Below, one piece after another: positions 36,846 through 44,757 of a DNA stretch of 64,000 bases. The DNA is taken from NCBI GenBank assembly GCA_049840595.1, contig JASGKO010000041.1, positions 124,001 to 188,000 of the forward strand, given 5' to 3'. The notes under the pieces are model-generated. The model ran no database searches and was not told the DNA's origin. It was given only the letters and a program-made list of their open reading frames with translations. The stretch is from JASGKO01 sp049840595 (GTDB taxonomy: Bacteria > Verrucomicrobiota > Verrucomicrobiia > Chthoniobacterales > Chthoniobacteraceae). Position 1 is the stretch's first letter. Each line of letters begins with the position of its first letter. The translations under genes were made by a program, and so were the position numbers.

Positions 36846-37358
36846 ATGACACCGCACGAAATTTTTCTCCACATGCCGCCCGCGACGGCCAGCCAGATTT
36901 TTACCGAACTGCTCGAAAAGGAAAAGCCGCTCTACAAGGCAACCATCGAGACGCTCGCCAAGCAGCGGAAGCTGCGCCCGGTCTTCGTCGAGCGCAAGCC
37001 GCGTAACGAACGCCATGCCTGGATGCAGGAAGCCCTCGGGCGCCGGACAAACGACGCCGTGGCCGCGCACCTGCTCCAAATCTGGCTCGTAGCGACCAAG
37101 ACGCCGCTGCTCTGCGACTTCCTGGATGGGCTGGGCATCGCGCATGATGAGCACGGCACCATCGAAGACATGCCGCCGGCCCCGGAAAAGGCGAAGCTCG
37201 CGGAAGTAATCGAGAGCCTCTACACCAAGCACGATCCCGTGGTGGTGGCGATCTATCTGAATGCCTTCCAGGCGCTCGATGACGAAGGCTGGCCTTCCCT
37301 GGCGGAATTGCTGGAAAGCGATTCGCGCCTGCAGCTCAAGGCGGCGGCGGTTGCTTAA
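36846..37358 (+). CDS. Hypothetical cytoplasmic protein (about 170 residues)
   Basis: A helical, soluble protein (TPHEIFLHMPPATASQIFTE at the start; KKHDP-type block YTKHDPVVVAIYLNAFQALD near the end). I do not recognise a named family. The start at 36846 is preferred over upstream in-frame starts because those overlap the regulator's end. It is transcribed after the XylR-type gene in the same direction (64 bp gap) and followed by a strong terminator, so the two may be co-transcribed. Confidence 0.6.
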   Translation: MTPHEIFLHMPPATASQIFTELLEKEKPLYKATIETLAKQRKLRPVFVERKPRNERHAWMQEALGRRTNDAVAAHLLQIWLVATKTPLLCDFLDGLGIAHDEHGTIEDMPPAPEKAKLAEVIESLYTKHDPVVVAIYLNAFQALDDEGWPSLAELLESDSRLQLKAAAVA

Positions 37359-37374
37359 GCGACCGGGGGAATTT

Positions 37375-37396
37375 TAACCGCGGATGACGCGGATAG
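37375..37396. repeat. Degenerate copy of the AACCGCGG repeat family
   Basis: TAACCGCGGATGACGCGGAT is related to the arms of the inverted repeat at 159-339 and to the copy at 40419. It lies in the gap between two convergent genes. Confidence 0.5.
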
Positions 37397-37399
37397 CAT

Positions 37400-37438
37400 A
37401 AATGCGGTCGGTTTGCCTCAGGCAGGCCGACCGCATTT
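37400..37438. terminator. Bidirectional terminator between convergent genes
   Basis: A perfect 12-bp stem AAATGCGGTCGG / CCGACCGCATTT closes over a 15-base loop. The A-run before and T-run after allow it to work for the plus-strand gene ending at 37358 and for the minus-strand transglutaminase gene ending at 37438. Confidence 0.85.
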
Positions 37439-38400
37439 TATTTGGCTGCGATCAGCGGCACCGCTTCAGCAGCATCGGGGATATTAAATTGCGGCGTGCC
37501 GTCGAGGCGCTTGGACATATCGATCGGGTCGCCCAACCGCACCTCCCGCGGATCAACCTGGTAGGCCCAGACGTTGAATTCCATGAGATTCGCCGCACCG
37601 AAGACGGTGGAAAACGCGCCGTCCACCGCATCGAGCCCGCAGGCGATCTTGATGCGCCCGATGCGCGGGACATTGAAACGGGCATCGAAAGTCTGCCACC
37701 GGCCACCGAGCCAGGCCTGAAAGTAAGCGTGAAAATCCATCGGGGTGCCCGGGTCTTGATAGCCCACATCGGGCACATACCCGGTAACGTAGCGGGCCGG
37801 GATATTAAAGGTGCGGCAGAGCGCGATCGCGGTGTGGGCAAAGTCGCGGCAGACCCCGAAGCCCTGCGCCACCACTTCCGCAGCGGAGATAGTGGGCGAG
37901 CCGGAGCCAAAGCGATATTCGATATTATGGTGGACCCAGTCGCAGATGGCCTGCACGCGCGGGAGACCATGTGGAATCGCGCCAAATTTTTGAAATGCGA
38001 AATCGAGCAGCTTGTCGGAATCGCAGTAGCGGCTGGGCAGCGTGTAGCGGAGCAGGCTCTCGGGCAGTTGCTCCACCGGGACGGCATCCTCGGGGCAATA
38101 GACATCCTCGGCCACCGAAGGCACGGCCACAAAGCAGTCATGGCGGATGGTAATGCGCCCCGGCGGGAGATTGACGCGGTGGACGATATTGCCATGCACA
38201 TCCTCGTGCTCCACGGAGGCGAGGTTGGGCGTAAAGATGAGCTGCTCCTGCGTGATCTGCTGCCAACTGTCGAACCGGGGCTTGATGAGCAGCAGCATCG
38301 GGGTGACCGCCGCCATTTCGTAGGTGAACTCAAGGCCCGCGCGGATGGTCAGATCAAGCGGCAGAGGAAGGTGCTGTGGAGAATCGGCGTAGGAATTCAT
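37438..38400 (-). CDS. Transglutaminase-like cysteine-protease-fold protein
   Basis: A 320-residue cytoplasmic protein. The N-terminal half is a beta-rich transglutaminase N-domain (LDLTIRAGLEFTYEMAAVTP). The catalytic triad of the transglut-core fold is visible: Cys in GFGVCRDFAHTA, His in MDFHAYFQAWL and Asp in WQTFDARFN. Bacterial members act as proteases, peptide ligases or in peptide-tag removal; the substrate is unknown. It is 2 bp after the stop of the glutamine-amidotransferase-like gene, so both are co-transcribed and may act together on gamma-glutamyl or peptide bonds. Confidence 0.85.
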   Translation of the reverse strand: MNSYADSPQHLPLPLDLTIRAGLEFTYEMAAVTPMLLLIKPRFDSWQQITQEQLIFTPNLASVEHEDVHGNIVHRVNLPPGRITIRHDCFVAVPSVAEDVYCPEDAVPVEQLPESLLRYTLPSRYCDSDKLLDFAFQKFGAIPHGLPRVQAICDWVHHNIEYRFGSGSPTISAAEVVAQGFGVCRDFAHTAIALCRTFNIPARYVTGYVPDVGYQDPGTPMDFHAYFQAWLGGRWQTFDARFNVPRIGRIKIACGLDAVDGAFSTVFGAANLMEFNVWAYQVDPREVRLGDPIDMSKRLDGTPQFNIPDAAEAVPLIAAK

Positions 38401-38402
38401 GA

Positions 38403-39038
38403 TTATTGCGGGCGACCGGCTTTTGAGAGAGCCGCGGCGAATTGCGCGAAGAGCGGTCGGTAAATCTCGCCGCGCTCGGGGTGATATTGGACGCCGAAAG
38501 CGTAGGGATAGTTTTTCAGACGCACCTGCTCGACGATGTCATCGGTCGCGCACCAGGCCTCCACCTCCAGCCCGTCGCCCAACCGGTTGAGGGCCTGATG
38601 GTGGGAGCTATTCACCAACGGCAAACGCAGCGAGGCCGTGGAGGAAAACCGAAGCGGCTGCACATCGGCATATTTCAGGGCCGGGTCCGAATGCCCCGGA
38701 ATATCGAGATGCAGGGTGCCCCCGAGGGCCACATTGAGCACCTGCACTCCTTTGCAGACGGCGAAAATGGGCAGCCCCCGCTCTATAATATCAGGCAAGG
38801 CCGCAAATTCCCATTCATCGCGCGAGGGTTCGGCATCCTCGATCACGCTGGGATCAGGAATGGGTTGCCGAAGATAAGCGGCTGATATGTCGGGTCCACC
38901 AGTCAACAGCAACCCATTCGCACGAGAGAGATCGACCGGCCGGGTGCGGGCATTCAAAAGCTCGACGCCGAGCCCCTCGAAGTGGCCGCGAAAGTTGGTC
39001 TCGTCACATTCCCGAATCCAGGTGGCGACTCGATGCAT
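38403..39038 (-). CDS. Class I glutamine amidotransferase-like (gamma-glutamyl-GABA hydrolase family, C26)
   Basis: A 211-residue protein with the peptidase C26 layout: LLLTGGPDISAAYL, the nucleophile elbow IFAVCKGVQVLNVALGG and GVQYHPERGE with the catalytic His and Glu. This family includes PuuD, which cleaves gamma-glutamyl-GABA. The elbow has K after the Cys where R is more common. No other putrescine-degradation gene is near, although speA for agmatine synthesis lies 3 kb away. Co-transcribed with the transglutaminase-like gene. Confidence 0.82.
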   Translation of the reverse strand: MHRVATWIRECDETNFRGHFEGLGVELLNARTRPVDLSRANGLLLTGGPDISAAYLRQPIPDPSVIEDAEPSRDEWEFAALPDIIERGLPIFAVCKGVQVLNVALGGTLHLDIPGHSDPALKYADVQPLRFSSTASLRLPLVNSSHHQALNRLGDGLEVEAWCATDDIVEQVRLKNYPYAFGVQYHPERGEIYRPLFAQFAAALSKAGRPQ

Positions 39039-39153
39039 GGCTCACCATCGCCCCCGGCGGGGGATGCGCAATTATTTTACAAACTGTTGAAAGGGCTCTT
39101 GCCATTTCTCCAGAGTGCGATCACTGTCCAAAAATAACCAACCACCTACATCC

Positions 39154-39492
39154 ATGAAAAAAATCGAGGCCATCATCAAACCGTTTAAAATGGAGGATGT
39201 GAAAGAAGCCCTTGCCGAAATCGGCGTTGAAGGCATGACCGTCACCGAAGTAAAGGGATTTGGCCGCCAGAAGGGCCATACTGAAATCTACCGTGGCAGC
39301 GAGTACACAGTGGACTTTCTCCCCAAGGTCAAATTTGAAATCGTGCTGCCCGACGACCGCGTGCCAAAGGCCGTGGACGTGATCGTGCAAGCGGCGAAGA
39401 CTGGCAAGATCGGCGATGGCAAGGTGTTTGTGACCCCGATCGAGCAGGCCGTCCGCATCCGCACCGAAGAAACGGGCGACTCCGCCGTCTAA
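39154..39492 (+). CDS. glnB: Nitrogen regulatory protein PII
   Basis: A 112-residue PII protein: MKKIEAIIKPFKMEDVKEAL, T-loop GFGRQKGHTEIYRGSEYTVDF with the uridylylation Tyr at residue 51, then the C-terminal KIGDGKVFV and VRIRTEETGDSAV. It senses ATP/ADP and 2-oxoglutarate and controls ammonium uptake and glutamine synthetase. No amtB or glnA gene is next to it, so glnB rather than glnK is chosen with moderate certainty. I looked for a sigma-54 promoter in 39040-39150 and saw none with proper GG-N10-GC spacing. The start at 39154 is the conserved one. Confidence 0.92.
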   Translation: MKKIEAIIKPFKMEDVKEALAEIGVEGMTVTEVKGFGRQKGHTEIYRGSEYTVDFLPKVKFEIVLPDDRVPKAVDVIVQAAKTGKIGDGKVFVTPIEQAVRIRTEETGDSAV

Positions 39493-39591
39493 TCTCCATC
39501 ATCAATTTCCGACCGGGGCGGGGCGGAAGCTGATTCGAATCAACCCGAATAGCTTCCGCCTCGCCGTGTACCGGTCAAAAATCTTACAAAT

Positions 39592-40369
39592 ATGGCATCC
39601 TGGCTCGTTATCCTCATCCTCGGTTTCATCGAGGGACTCACTGAATTTATCCCCGTCTCCTCGACGGGCCATCTGCTGATCGCGGAGCACTGGCTCCCCC
39701 GGCAGAGCGACCTCTTCAACGTCGTCATCCAGTGCGGCGCCGTCATCGCCGTGCTGCCGCTCTTCCGCGAGCGCGTCATGAAAATGCTCGATTTCGGCAA
39801 CCCCGAGGGCCGCGACTATTTATTCAAGATCGGCACCTCGTTCGTTATCACTTGCATCGGCGGCCTGGTGCTGAAGAAACTGCACTTCAAGCTACCCGAG
39901 GAAATGCAGCCCATCGCCTGGGCGCTGATTATCGGCGGCGCGATGTTCCTTATCGCCGAAGCCTGGATGAAGAACCGGAAAACCTCGCCCAAGATCACCT
40001 GGACGGTGGCCATCGTGGTCGGGCTGGCGCAGCTCATTGCCGCAGTGTTTCCGGGCACCTCACGCTCGGGCTCAACGATCATCTTCTCGCTGCTGCTGGG
40101 AACCGAACGCGTCGCCGCGACGGAATTCTCGTTCCTCGTCGGCATCCCCACCATGCTGGCGGCAGGCGCCTCGGAAATTCACGAGGCACTGAAAATGCAC
40201 GACCATGAGAGCTGGGGACTGGTCGGCTTGGGCACGCTCGTGTCGGCGGTGGTCTCCTTCATCGCGGTGAAGTGGATGCTAACCTTTGTGCAGCGCCATA
40301 CCTTTGTGAGCTTCGGCATCTACCGCATCGTCCTCGGCGGTACTGCTCCTGGCCTTCCTCCTGCGCTAA
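39592..40369 (+). CDS. uppP: Undecaprenyl-diphosphatase UppP (frameshift at the last codons)
   Basis: A membrane phosphatase that recycles the undecaprenyl carrier of cell-wall synthesis. Active-site blocks are EGLTEFIPVSSTGHLLI near the N-terminus and VFPGTSRSGSTIIFSLLL in the middle, with about seven membrane segments. Near 40343 the frame slips: read as is, it runs into the repeat region to 40419. Removing one base gives the natural end YRIVLGGLLLAFLLR with a stop at 40367-40369, about 258 residues, normal for the family. The GTACTG context suggests an inserted base. Confidence 0.9.
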
Positions 40370-40377
40370 GCCGGGGA

Positions 40378-40594
40378 TTAACCACCAAGGGCACAAAGTT
40401 ACCAGGAGAAGAGAAATAAACCGCGGCGGACGCGGCGAGCACGGCGATTTACAAATCGTGCTCTCATCGCACTCCCCCACCCACTCCTCGTTGCCAAGCT
40501 CCAGCTTGGTAATGAAATGGCCGGCGCGGCTCCAGCCGCACCGGAAAGACGCCACTCTTCACTCCTTCGTGCCCTCGTGTCTTCGTGGTTAAAA
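40378..40594. repeat. Mosaic of dispersed repeats in a 322-bp gap
   Basis: The gap between uppP and hup holds no gene but several repeat types. TTAACCACCAAGGGCACAAAG starts at 40378 and an inverted relative (ACTCCTTCGTGCCCTCGTG... at 40561-40594) mirrors it. AACCGCGGCGGACGCGGCG at 40419-40446 is a copy of the inverted-repeat arm at 159-190. A hairpin CCAAGCTCCAGCTTGG follows near 40494. Such modules are common in intergenic DNA of Verrucomicrobiota and related groups by recall; the first arm also sits where the frameshifted uppP reading runs on. Confidence 0.7.
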
Positions 40595-40631
40595 CATCAG
40601 TTTAGCAGCGTGATCAACCGGCGTTAAAAAT

Positions 40632-40671
40632 GAGAAAACCCGTTTTGCCCAATGGCGAAACGGGTTTTCTC
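40632..40671 (-). terminator. Terminator of hup
   Basis: A perfect 14-bp stem GAGAAAACCCGTTT / AAACGGGTTTTCTC with a 12-base loop lies 21 bp past the hup stop and is followed on the minus strand by ATTTTTAACG. Confidence 0.85.
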
Positions 40672-40691
40672 GGGTTGCGAGGGGGAAATCC

Positions 40692-40961
40692 TTAGATCTT
40701 GCTCTTGAATTCCTTGCCTACGGCAAATTTGACGGTCTTCGACTTCTTGATCTTGATCTTCTCGCCGGTCTTCGGGTTGATGCCCATGCGAGCCGCGCGC
40801 TCGGCGACCTTGAAGGTGCCAAAGCCAATCAGCTGGACCACTTTGTCTTTCTTCACACCGACCTTGATCGCGTCAATCACAGCACCAACTGCGCGCTCGG
40901 CGTCAGCCTTGCTGCTGGAGAGGGACTTTTGGACGGCTTCGATGAGTTCTGCCTTGTTCAT
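40692..40961 (-). CDS. hup: HU/IHF-family DNA-binding protein
   Basis: An 89-residue nucleoid protein: MNKAELIEAVQKSL, the beta-arm region VVQLIGFGTFKVAERAARMGINPKTGEKIKI and the C-terminal KFAVGKEFKSKI. It bends DNA as a dimer; the conserved NPxTGE turn is present. It is a single-gene unit with its own terminator. The AT-rich 190 bp upstream (40962-41152) contain its promoter, but I cannot fix the boxes. Confidence 0.93.
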   Translation of the reverse strand: MNKAELIEAVQKSLSSSKADAERAVGAVIDAIKVGVKKDKVVQLIGFGTFKVAERAARMGINPKTGEKIKIKKSKTVKFAVGKEFKSKI

Positions 40962-41152
40962 GATGGGTTAGGTAATTTTGAGAGATTGATTCCAGAGCTG
41001 AGCGAAATGCCAGCCAAGTGGGGTGTTTTGTGACAGGGTGGTGAATTTCCGTCAACAAAATATTCCATAATTTTTAAAAAAGTTCACCCGCCAGCCCTTT
41101 ATTTGCGGGCAACGGCGTTGATTTCGTTCGCGCGGACAGGCATCGTGCGAGC

Positions 41153-41683
41153 ATGACTTTTGACGAACGCCTTCGCCTCCATTTGGATAAGTCCCCGGTG
41201 ATCCATCCCACCGCCTTTGTCGCGCCCAGCGCGGATGTGGTGGGTGACGTGACGATCGGCGAGAACGCAAGCATCTGGTACCAGACCGTCCTGCGCGGCG
41301 ACATCAACTCCATCGTCATCGGCGCGAACTCCAACATCCAGGACGGCACCGTCGTCCATCTCGCCGACGACTACGGCGTGGAAGTCGGCGCGTTCGTCAC
41401 CGTCGGCCACCAGGCCATGCTCCACGCCTGCAAGATCGACGACGAAGTCCTCATCGGCATGGGCGCGATCATCCTCGACGGCGCGGAAATCGGCGCCCGC
41501 TCCATCATCGGCGCCGGCGCCTTGGTTACGGGCAAAACAAAAATTCCGCCCGGCTCTCTCGTCCTCGGCTCCCCCGCCAAAGTGGTCAAAACGCTGGACC
41601 TCGACGCCCAAAAATCCGTCCGCACCTGGGCGGAAAAATACGTGGCGCTCTCGCGGCGATTTTTGGAGAAGAGTGGAAAGTAA
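41153..41683 (+). CDS. Gamma-carbonic-anhydrase-like hexapeptide-repeat protein
   Basis: A 176-residue left-handed beta-helix protein with repeats such as VIHPTAFVAPSADVVGDVTI, then WYQTVLRGDINSIVIGANSN, and metal-site histidines in TVVHLADDYG and TVGHQAMLHACKI. The family (YrdA/PaaY-like) binds zinc or iron as a trimer; many members have weak or no carbonic anhydrase activity. It stands alone between hup and a small gene. Function as a true carbonic anhydrase is uncertain. Confidence 0.85.
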   Translation: MTFDERLRLHLDKSPVIHPTAFVAPSADVVGDVTIGENASIWYQTVLRGDINSIVIGANSNIQDGTVVHLADDYGVEVGAFVTVGHQAMLHACKIDDEVLIGMGAIILDGAEIGARSIIGAGALVTGKTKIPPGSLVLGSPAKVVKTLDLDAQKSVRTWAEKYVALSRRFLEKSGK

Positions 41684-41693
41684 GAAAGCCTGA

Positions 41694-41900
41694 CTATTCG
41701 CCAGCGGCTTCATCACGAATTACAGCAGTAGGTTCTGAAAAAATTCCTTCTTCCAGCGAAACCACCGCTCGCCCTTCTTTCTTCGCGGCCTCTTCATTGC
41801 TTTTCACCAGAGCGAACAGACGATCCAAGTCGTCCCCACACTCCTCCATGATTTCAGCCCGCGAGCGATAGATTTGATCCAAGATCTCGTTCGGTTTCAC
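41694..41900 (-). CDS. Small toxin-antitoxin-associated-like protein (68 residues)
   Basis: The start MKPNEILDQIYRSRAEIMEECGDDLDRLF follows a pattern I know from small proteins that pair with PIN-type or RelE toxins (from memory). No toxin gene lies on either side: upstream is a repeat region and downstream the carbonic-anhydrase-like gene is convergent. It is probably an orphan or a component of a dispersed pair. Confidence 0.5.
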   Translation of the reverse strand: MKPNEILDQIYRSRAEIMEECGDDLDRLFALVKSNEEAAKKEGRAVVSLEEGIFSEPTAVIRDEAAGE

Positions 41901-42001
41901 CCTTCAATCTGCCAGCAATTCGCAGGAGAGTAAATCAACGAAAACCATAAGACTCTCTCGATGCCAGATAGGTCTTATTCGCTTTTCCACGAAGCTTACG
42001 C

Positions 42002-42146
42002 GCTGTAGCCACGGCCCTGTGGGCCGTTGGGGAAAGAGTGGCTATGAAATCCCTGGCCACGACTTTAAAGTCCGGATTTTTGGAGTTGGATTCAACGATT
42101 CCATGGCACCTGCTTCCTCAACGGCCCACAGGGCCGTGGCTACAGC
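42002..42146. repeat. REPIN-like pair of inverted hairpins
   Basis: GCTGTAGCCACGGCCCTGTG... at 42002-42029 is repeated exactly in inverse orientation at 42119-42146 (28 bp, no mismatch). Each arm also folds on itself: ACGGCCC-TGT-GGGCCGT. Two inverted REP-type hairpins around a 89-bp spacer are the REPIN layout. It occupies most of the gap between the 68-residue gene and speA; no gene is present. Confidence 0.75.
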
Positions 42147-42191
42147 ACAGCTAAGAATGTCGATAGGTAAGGGGCATCTTTAAGCGCCGCC

Positions 42192-44144
42192 CTACGCCAG
42201 CCCCAATTCCGGCTGCGCGGCGACCGGCTGCTTGGTGCCGTTGATCTTCAGGTAGGTGTAGCCTTTGAGGCCGCGCTCGTAGTTGGCGAGCAGGCGCATC
42301 GCTTCGTTGGGCTTGAGGCGGTCGCTCTTGATCGCGGCGTCCACCTGGGCTTTGACGAGGCGGATGAGCTCGGTCTGGCTCCACTGGGTCATCGTGAGCA
42401 CGTCGCCGATGGTGCTGCCCTCGATCGTTTCCTCGATGTAGAAGCCGTCCTCTTCGTCGTCGTCGAGGAAGACGTGGGCTTCGTTCACGCGGCCGAAGAG
42501 GTTGTGCAAATCACCCATGATATCCTGGTAAGCGCCCATGAGGAAGAAGCCGATATAGTATGGCTCGCCCGCCTTGAGCTTGTGCAGCGGCAGCGTTTCC
42601 TTCACGTCGTTGAGGTCGATGAACTTGCTCACCTTGCCGTCGGAATCGCAGGTGATATCCACCAGCGTGGCGTTGCGCTCCGGCGCGGTTGCGAGCCGGT
42701 GGACGGGCATGACCGGGAAAAGCTGACCGAGCGCCCAGTGGTCGAGCAGCGACTGGAAGATGGAGAAGTTGCAGACGTACTGGTCGCCGAGCGCGGTCTC
42801 GATTTCCTTCACTTCATCGGGCGTGTACTTGAGGCCGCGGAACTGCTCGACGATGAGCTGGGCGATACGCCAGAAGAGCGTCTCGATCCGCGCCTTGCTT
42901 TCGAGATCGAGCAGGCCGAGGTCGAACATGCTCTGTGACTGTTCCTTGATCTGCTGGGCATCGTGCAGGCACTCCAGGCGGTTCTGCCGGGTGATGTTGC
43001 CGCGGATTTCCAGCATGTCCTTCACCAGCTTGTGATCGTTTTCCGCCGCGACGATTTCCTCGGCGACGTTATCCTTCTCGATCGAGCCGAACGCTTCCAC
43101 GACGAGCACGGAATGGTGCGCAACGATGGCGCGACCGCTCTCGCTCACGATGATCGGGTGCGGCACCTTCTCGGAGTCGCAGACGTCCATCACATTATAG
43201 ACGATGTCGCGCGCGTATTCGTGCAGCGAGTAGTTGGTCGAGCTGTCGAAGGTCGTGCGCGAGCCATCGTAGTCCACACCCAGACCGCCGCCGACGTCGA
43301 GGTAGCCGATGTCGTGCCCCAGCTTCGCCAGCTTGGCATAGAAACGGGCCGCCTCACGAACGGCGCGCTTGATCGTGCCAATATCCGGCACCTGGGAGCC
43401 GACGTGGAAATGCACGAGCTTGAGGCAATGGCCGAGGCCCTCCTTGCGCAGCGTCTCGCTGGCGCAGACGAGATCGGCGGTGGAAAGGCCGAACTTCGCA
43501 TTCTCGCCGCCGCTGGTCGCCCACTTGCCGGAGCCCTTGGATTGCAGGCGCACGCGCAGGCCGATCATCGGCTCGGTGCCGACTTCCTTGGAAATTTGCA
43601 GGATCTGGAACAGCTCCTCCAGCTTCTCGACCACGAGAATGACTTTCTTGCCGAGCCGGCAGCCGAGCAGCGCATTCTGGATGAAGAGGCCGTCCTTATA
43701 GCCGTTGCAGATGATGAGGCTTTCCGGGTCGTTGTGAATGGCCATGGCGGCCATCAGTTCCGGTTTGCTGCCGGCTTCGATCCCGTAGTGGTAGTCCCGC
43801 CCGGCATCCATGATCTCTTCGACTACTTCGCGGAGCTGGTTCACCTTGATCGGGAACACGCCGCGATAGACATTTTTGTAGCCGAACTGCTCGATCGCCG
43901 CACTGAACGCCTTGTTGATCGTCTCCACGCGATGGCGGAGCAAATCCTGGAAACGCAGCACGAGCGGGAACGCGAGCCCCTGCTCCTGGGCATCGGCGAT
44001 CACCTCCATGATATCGATGCGCGCGCCGTTTTGTTGCGGCAGCACGTCGATATTGCCCTTTTCGTTGATCGAAAAGTAGCCGGTGCCCCAACGGTCGATA
44101 TTATAGAGGGAGATGGCGGATTGGATATCCCAGGCGGGTGTCAT
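42192..44144 (-). CDS. speA: Biosynthetic arginine decarboxylase
   Basis: A PLP-dependent enzyme of the alanine-racemase-like fold (type IV decarboxylase) that converts arginine to agmatine for putrescine synthesis. The PLP lysine is in GVFPIKVNQLREVV (residue 100). The glycine loop GYLDVGGGLGVDYDGS and the second active-site part are present. The 650-residue length matches SpeA proteins. Residues SESGRAIVAHHSVLV and NFSIFQSLLDHWALGQLFPV are as expected. It is a single-gene unit; agmatinase or agmatine deiminase is not in the window. Confidence 0.95.
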   Translation of the reverse strand: MTPAWDIQSAISLYNIDRWGTGYFSINEKGNIDVLPQQNGARIDIMEVIADAQEQGLAFPLVLRFQDLLRHRVETINKAFSAAIEQFGYKNVYRGVFPIKVNQLREVVEEIMDAGRDYHYGIEAGSKPELMAAMAIHNDPESLIICNGYKDGLFIQNALLGCRLGKKVILVVEKLEELFQILQISKEVGTEPMIGLRVRLQSKGSGKWATSGGENAKFGLSTADLVCASETLRKEGLGHCLKLVHFHVGSQVPDIGTIKRAVREAARFYAKLAKLGHDIGYLDVGGGLGVDYDGSRTTFDSSTNYSLHEYARDIVYNVMDVCDSEKVPHPIIVSESGRAIVAHHSVLVVEAFGSIEKDNVAEEIVAAENDHKLVKDMLEIRGNITRQNRLECLHDAQQIKEQSQSMFDLGLLDLESKARIETLFWRIAQLIVEQFRGLKYTPDEVKEIETALGDQYVCNFSIFQSLLDHWALGQLFPVMPVHRLATAPERNATLVDITCDSDGKVSKFIDLNDVKETLPLHKLKAGEPYYIGFFLMGAYQDIMGDLHNLFGRVNEAHVFLDDDEEDGFYIEETIEGSTIGDVLTMTQWSQTELIRLVKAQVDAAIKSDRLKPNEAMRLLANYERGLKGYTYLKINGTKQPVAAQPELGLA

Positions 44145-44276
44145 GGTTCGCGCATACTAATTCCGCACTTCCGGTTTGCAACCGCTGGTTGTGGAAATTT
44201 TGTGACGTTTTTGTGAGCTGGATTCCGGCGAGTGTCTTGTCATTTCCCGGGAACCTGCCTACGCTTTTTCCCAGCC

Positions 44277-44741
44277 ATGAACAAACCCGTCGTCGAGGTC
44301 CGAGTCCATCGAGTGTTGCAGACCAATTCCGGTCGTGCGGTTTTCATCGGCAATGATCACAAAATCTTCGTGATTTACGTGGATGAAGGCGTCGGCGCGG
44401 CGATTGCCATGTTCATGCTCAATACCCCCAAGGAACGCCCCCTCACCCACGACCTGATGGCGCACCTGATGACTGCGCTGGGCGCGCATGTGGAGCGGGT
44501 GATCATCAATGATCTGAAGAGCTCCACCTATTATGCACGGCTGATCATCAGCGCGGAGAACGAGCTCCAACAGCGCAAGATCATCGAGCTGGATGCGCGC
44601 CCGAGCGATTGCATCGCGATCGCCACCCAGCAAAAGGCGCCGATTTACGTGAGCCAGGATGTGTGGGACGAGGTCGAGGACATGACCGATCTCCTGCGCA
44701 AGCTGGAAGAGGGCACCGGCGAAGAGGGGGAAGCGGAGTAA
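44277..44741 (+). CDS. Bifunctional nuclease family protein (DUF151/BFN domain)
   Basis: A 154-residue protein with the BFN layout: FIGNDHKIFVIYVDEGVGAA, RPLTHDLMAHLMTALGAHVERV, NDLKSSTYYARLII and LDARPSDCIAIATQQKAPIYV, ending in an acidic tail. The family has been linked to DNase/RNase activity in plants, but its role in bacteria is mostly unknown. The start at 44277 is the conserved MNKPVVEV start. It is convergent with the PIG-V-like gene 16 bp away. Confidence 0.85.
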   Translation: MNKPVVEVRVHRVLQTNSGRAVFIGNDHKIFVIYVDEGVGAAIAMFMLNTPKERPLTHDLMAHLMTALGAHVERVIINDLKSSTYYARLIISAENELQQRKIIELDARPSDCIAIATQQKAPIYVSQDVWDEVEDMTDLLRKLEEGTGEEGEAE

Positions 44742-44757
44742 CCCGCGCTCCCGGCAC

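Noticed and set aside
39040..39153. Sigma-54 promoter before the PII gene
   Set aside because: GG and GC pairs occur but not with the 10-bp spacing needed; no TGGCAC-N5-TTGC match.
40335..40419. Extended C-terminus or programmed frameshift of uppP
   Set aside because: The longer reading enters a dispersed repeat, while a one-base repair gives the usual membrane end; many other genes here have the same type of error and there is no slippery-site signal.
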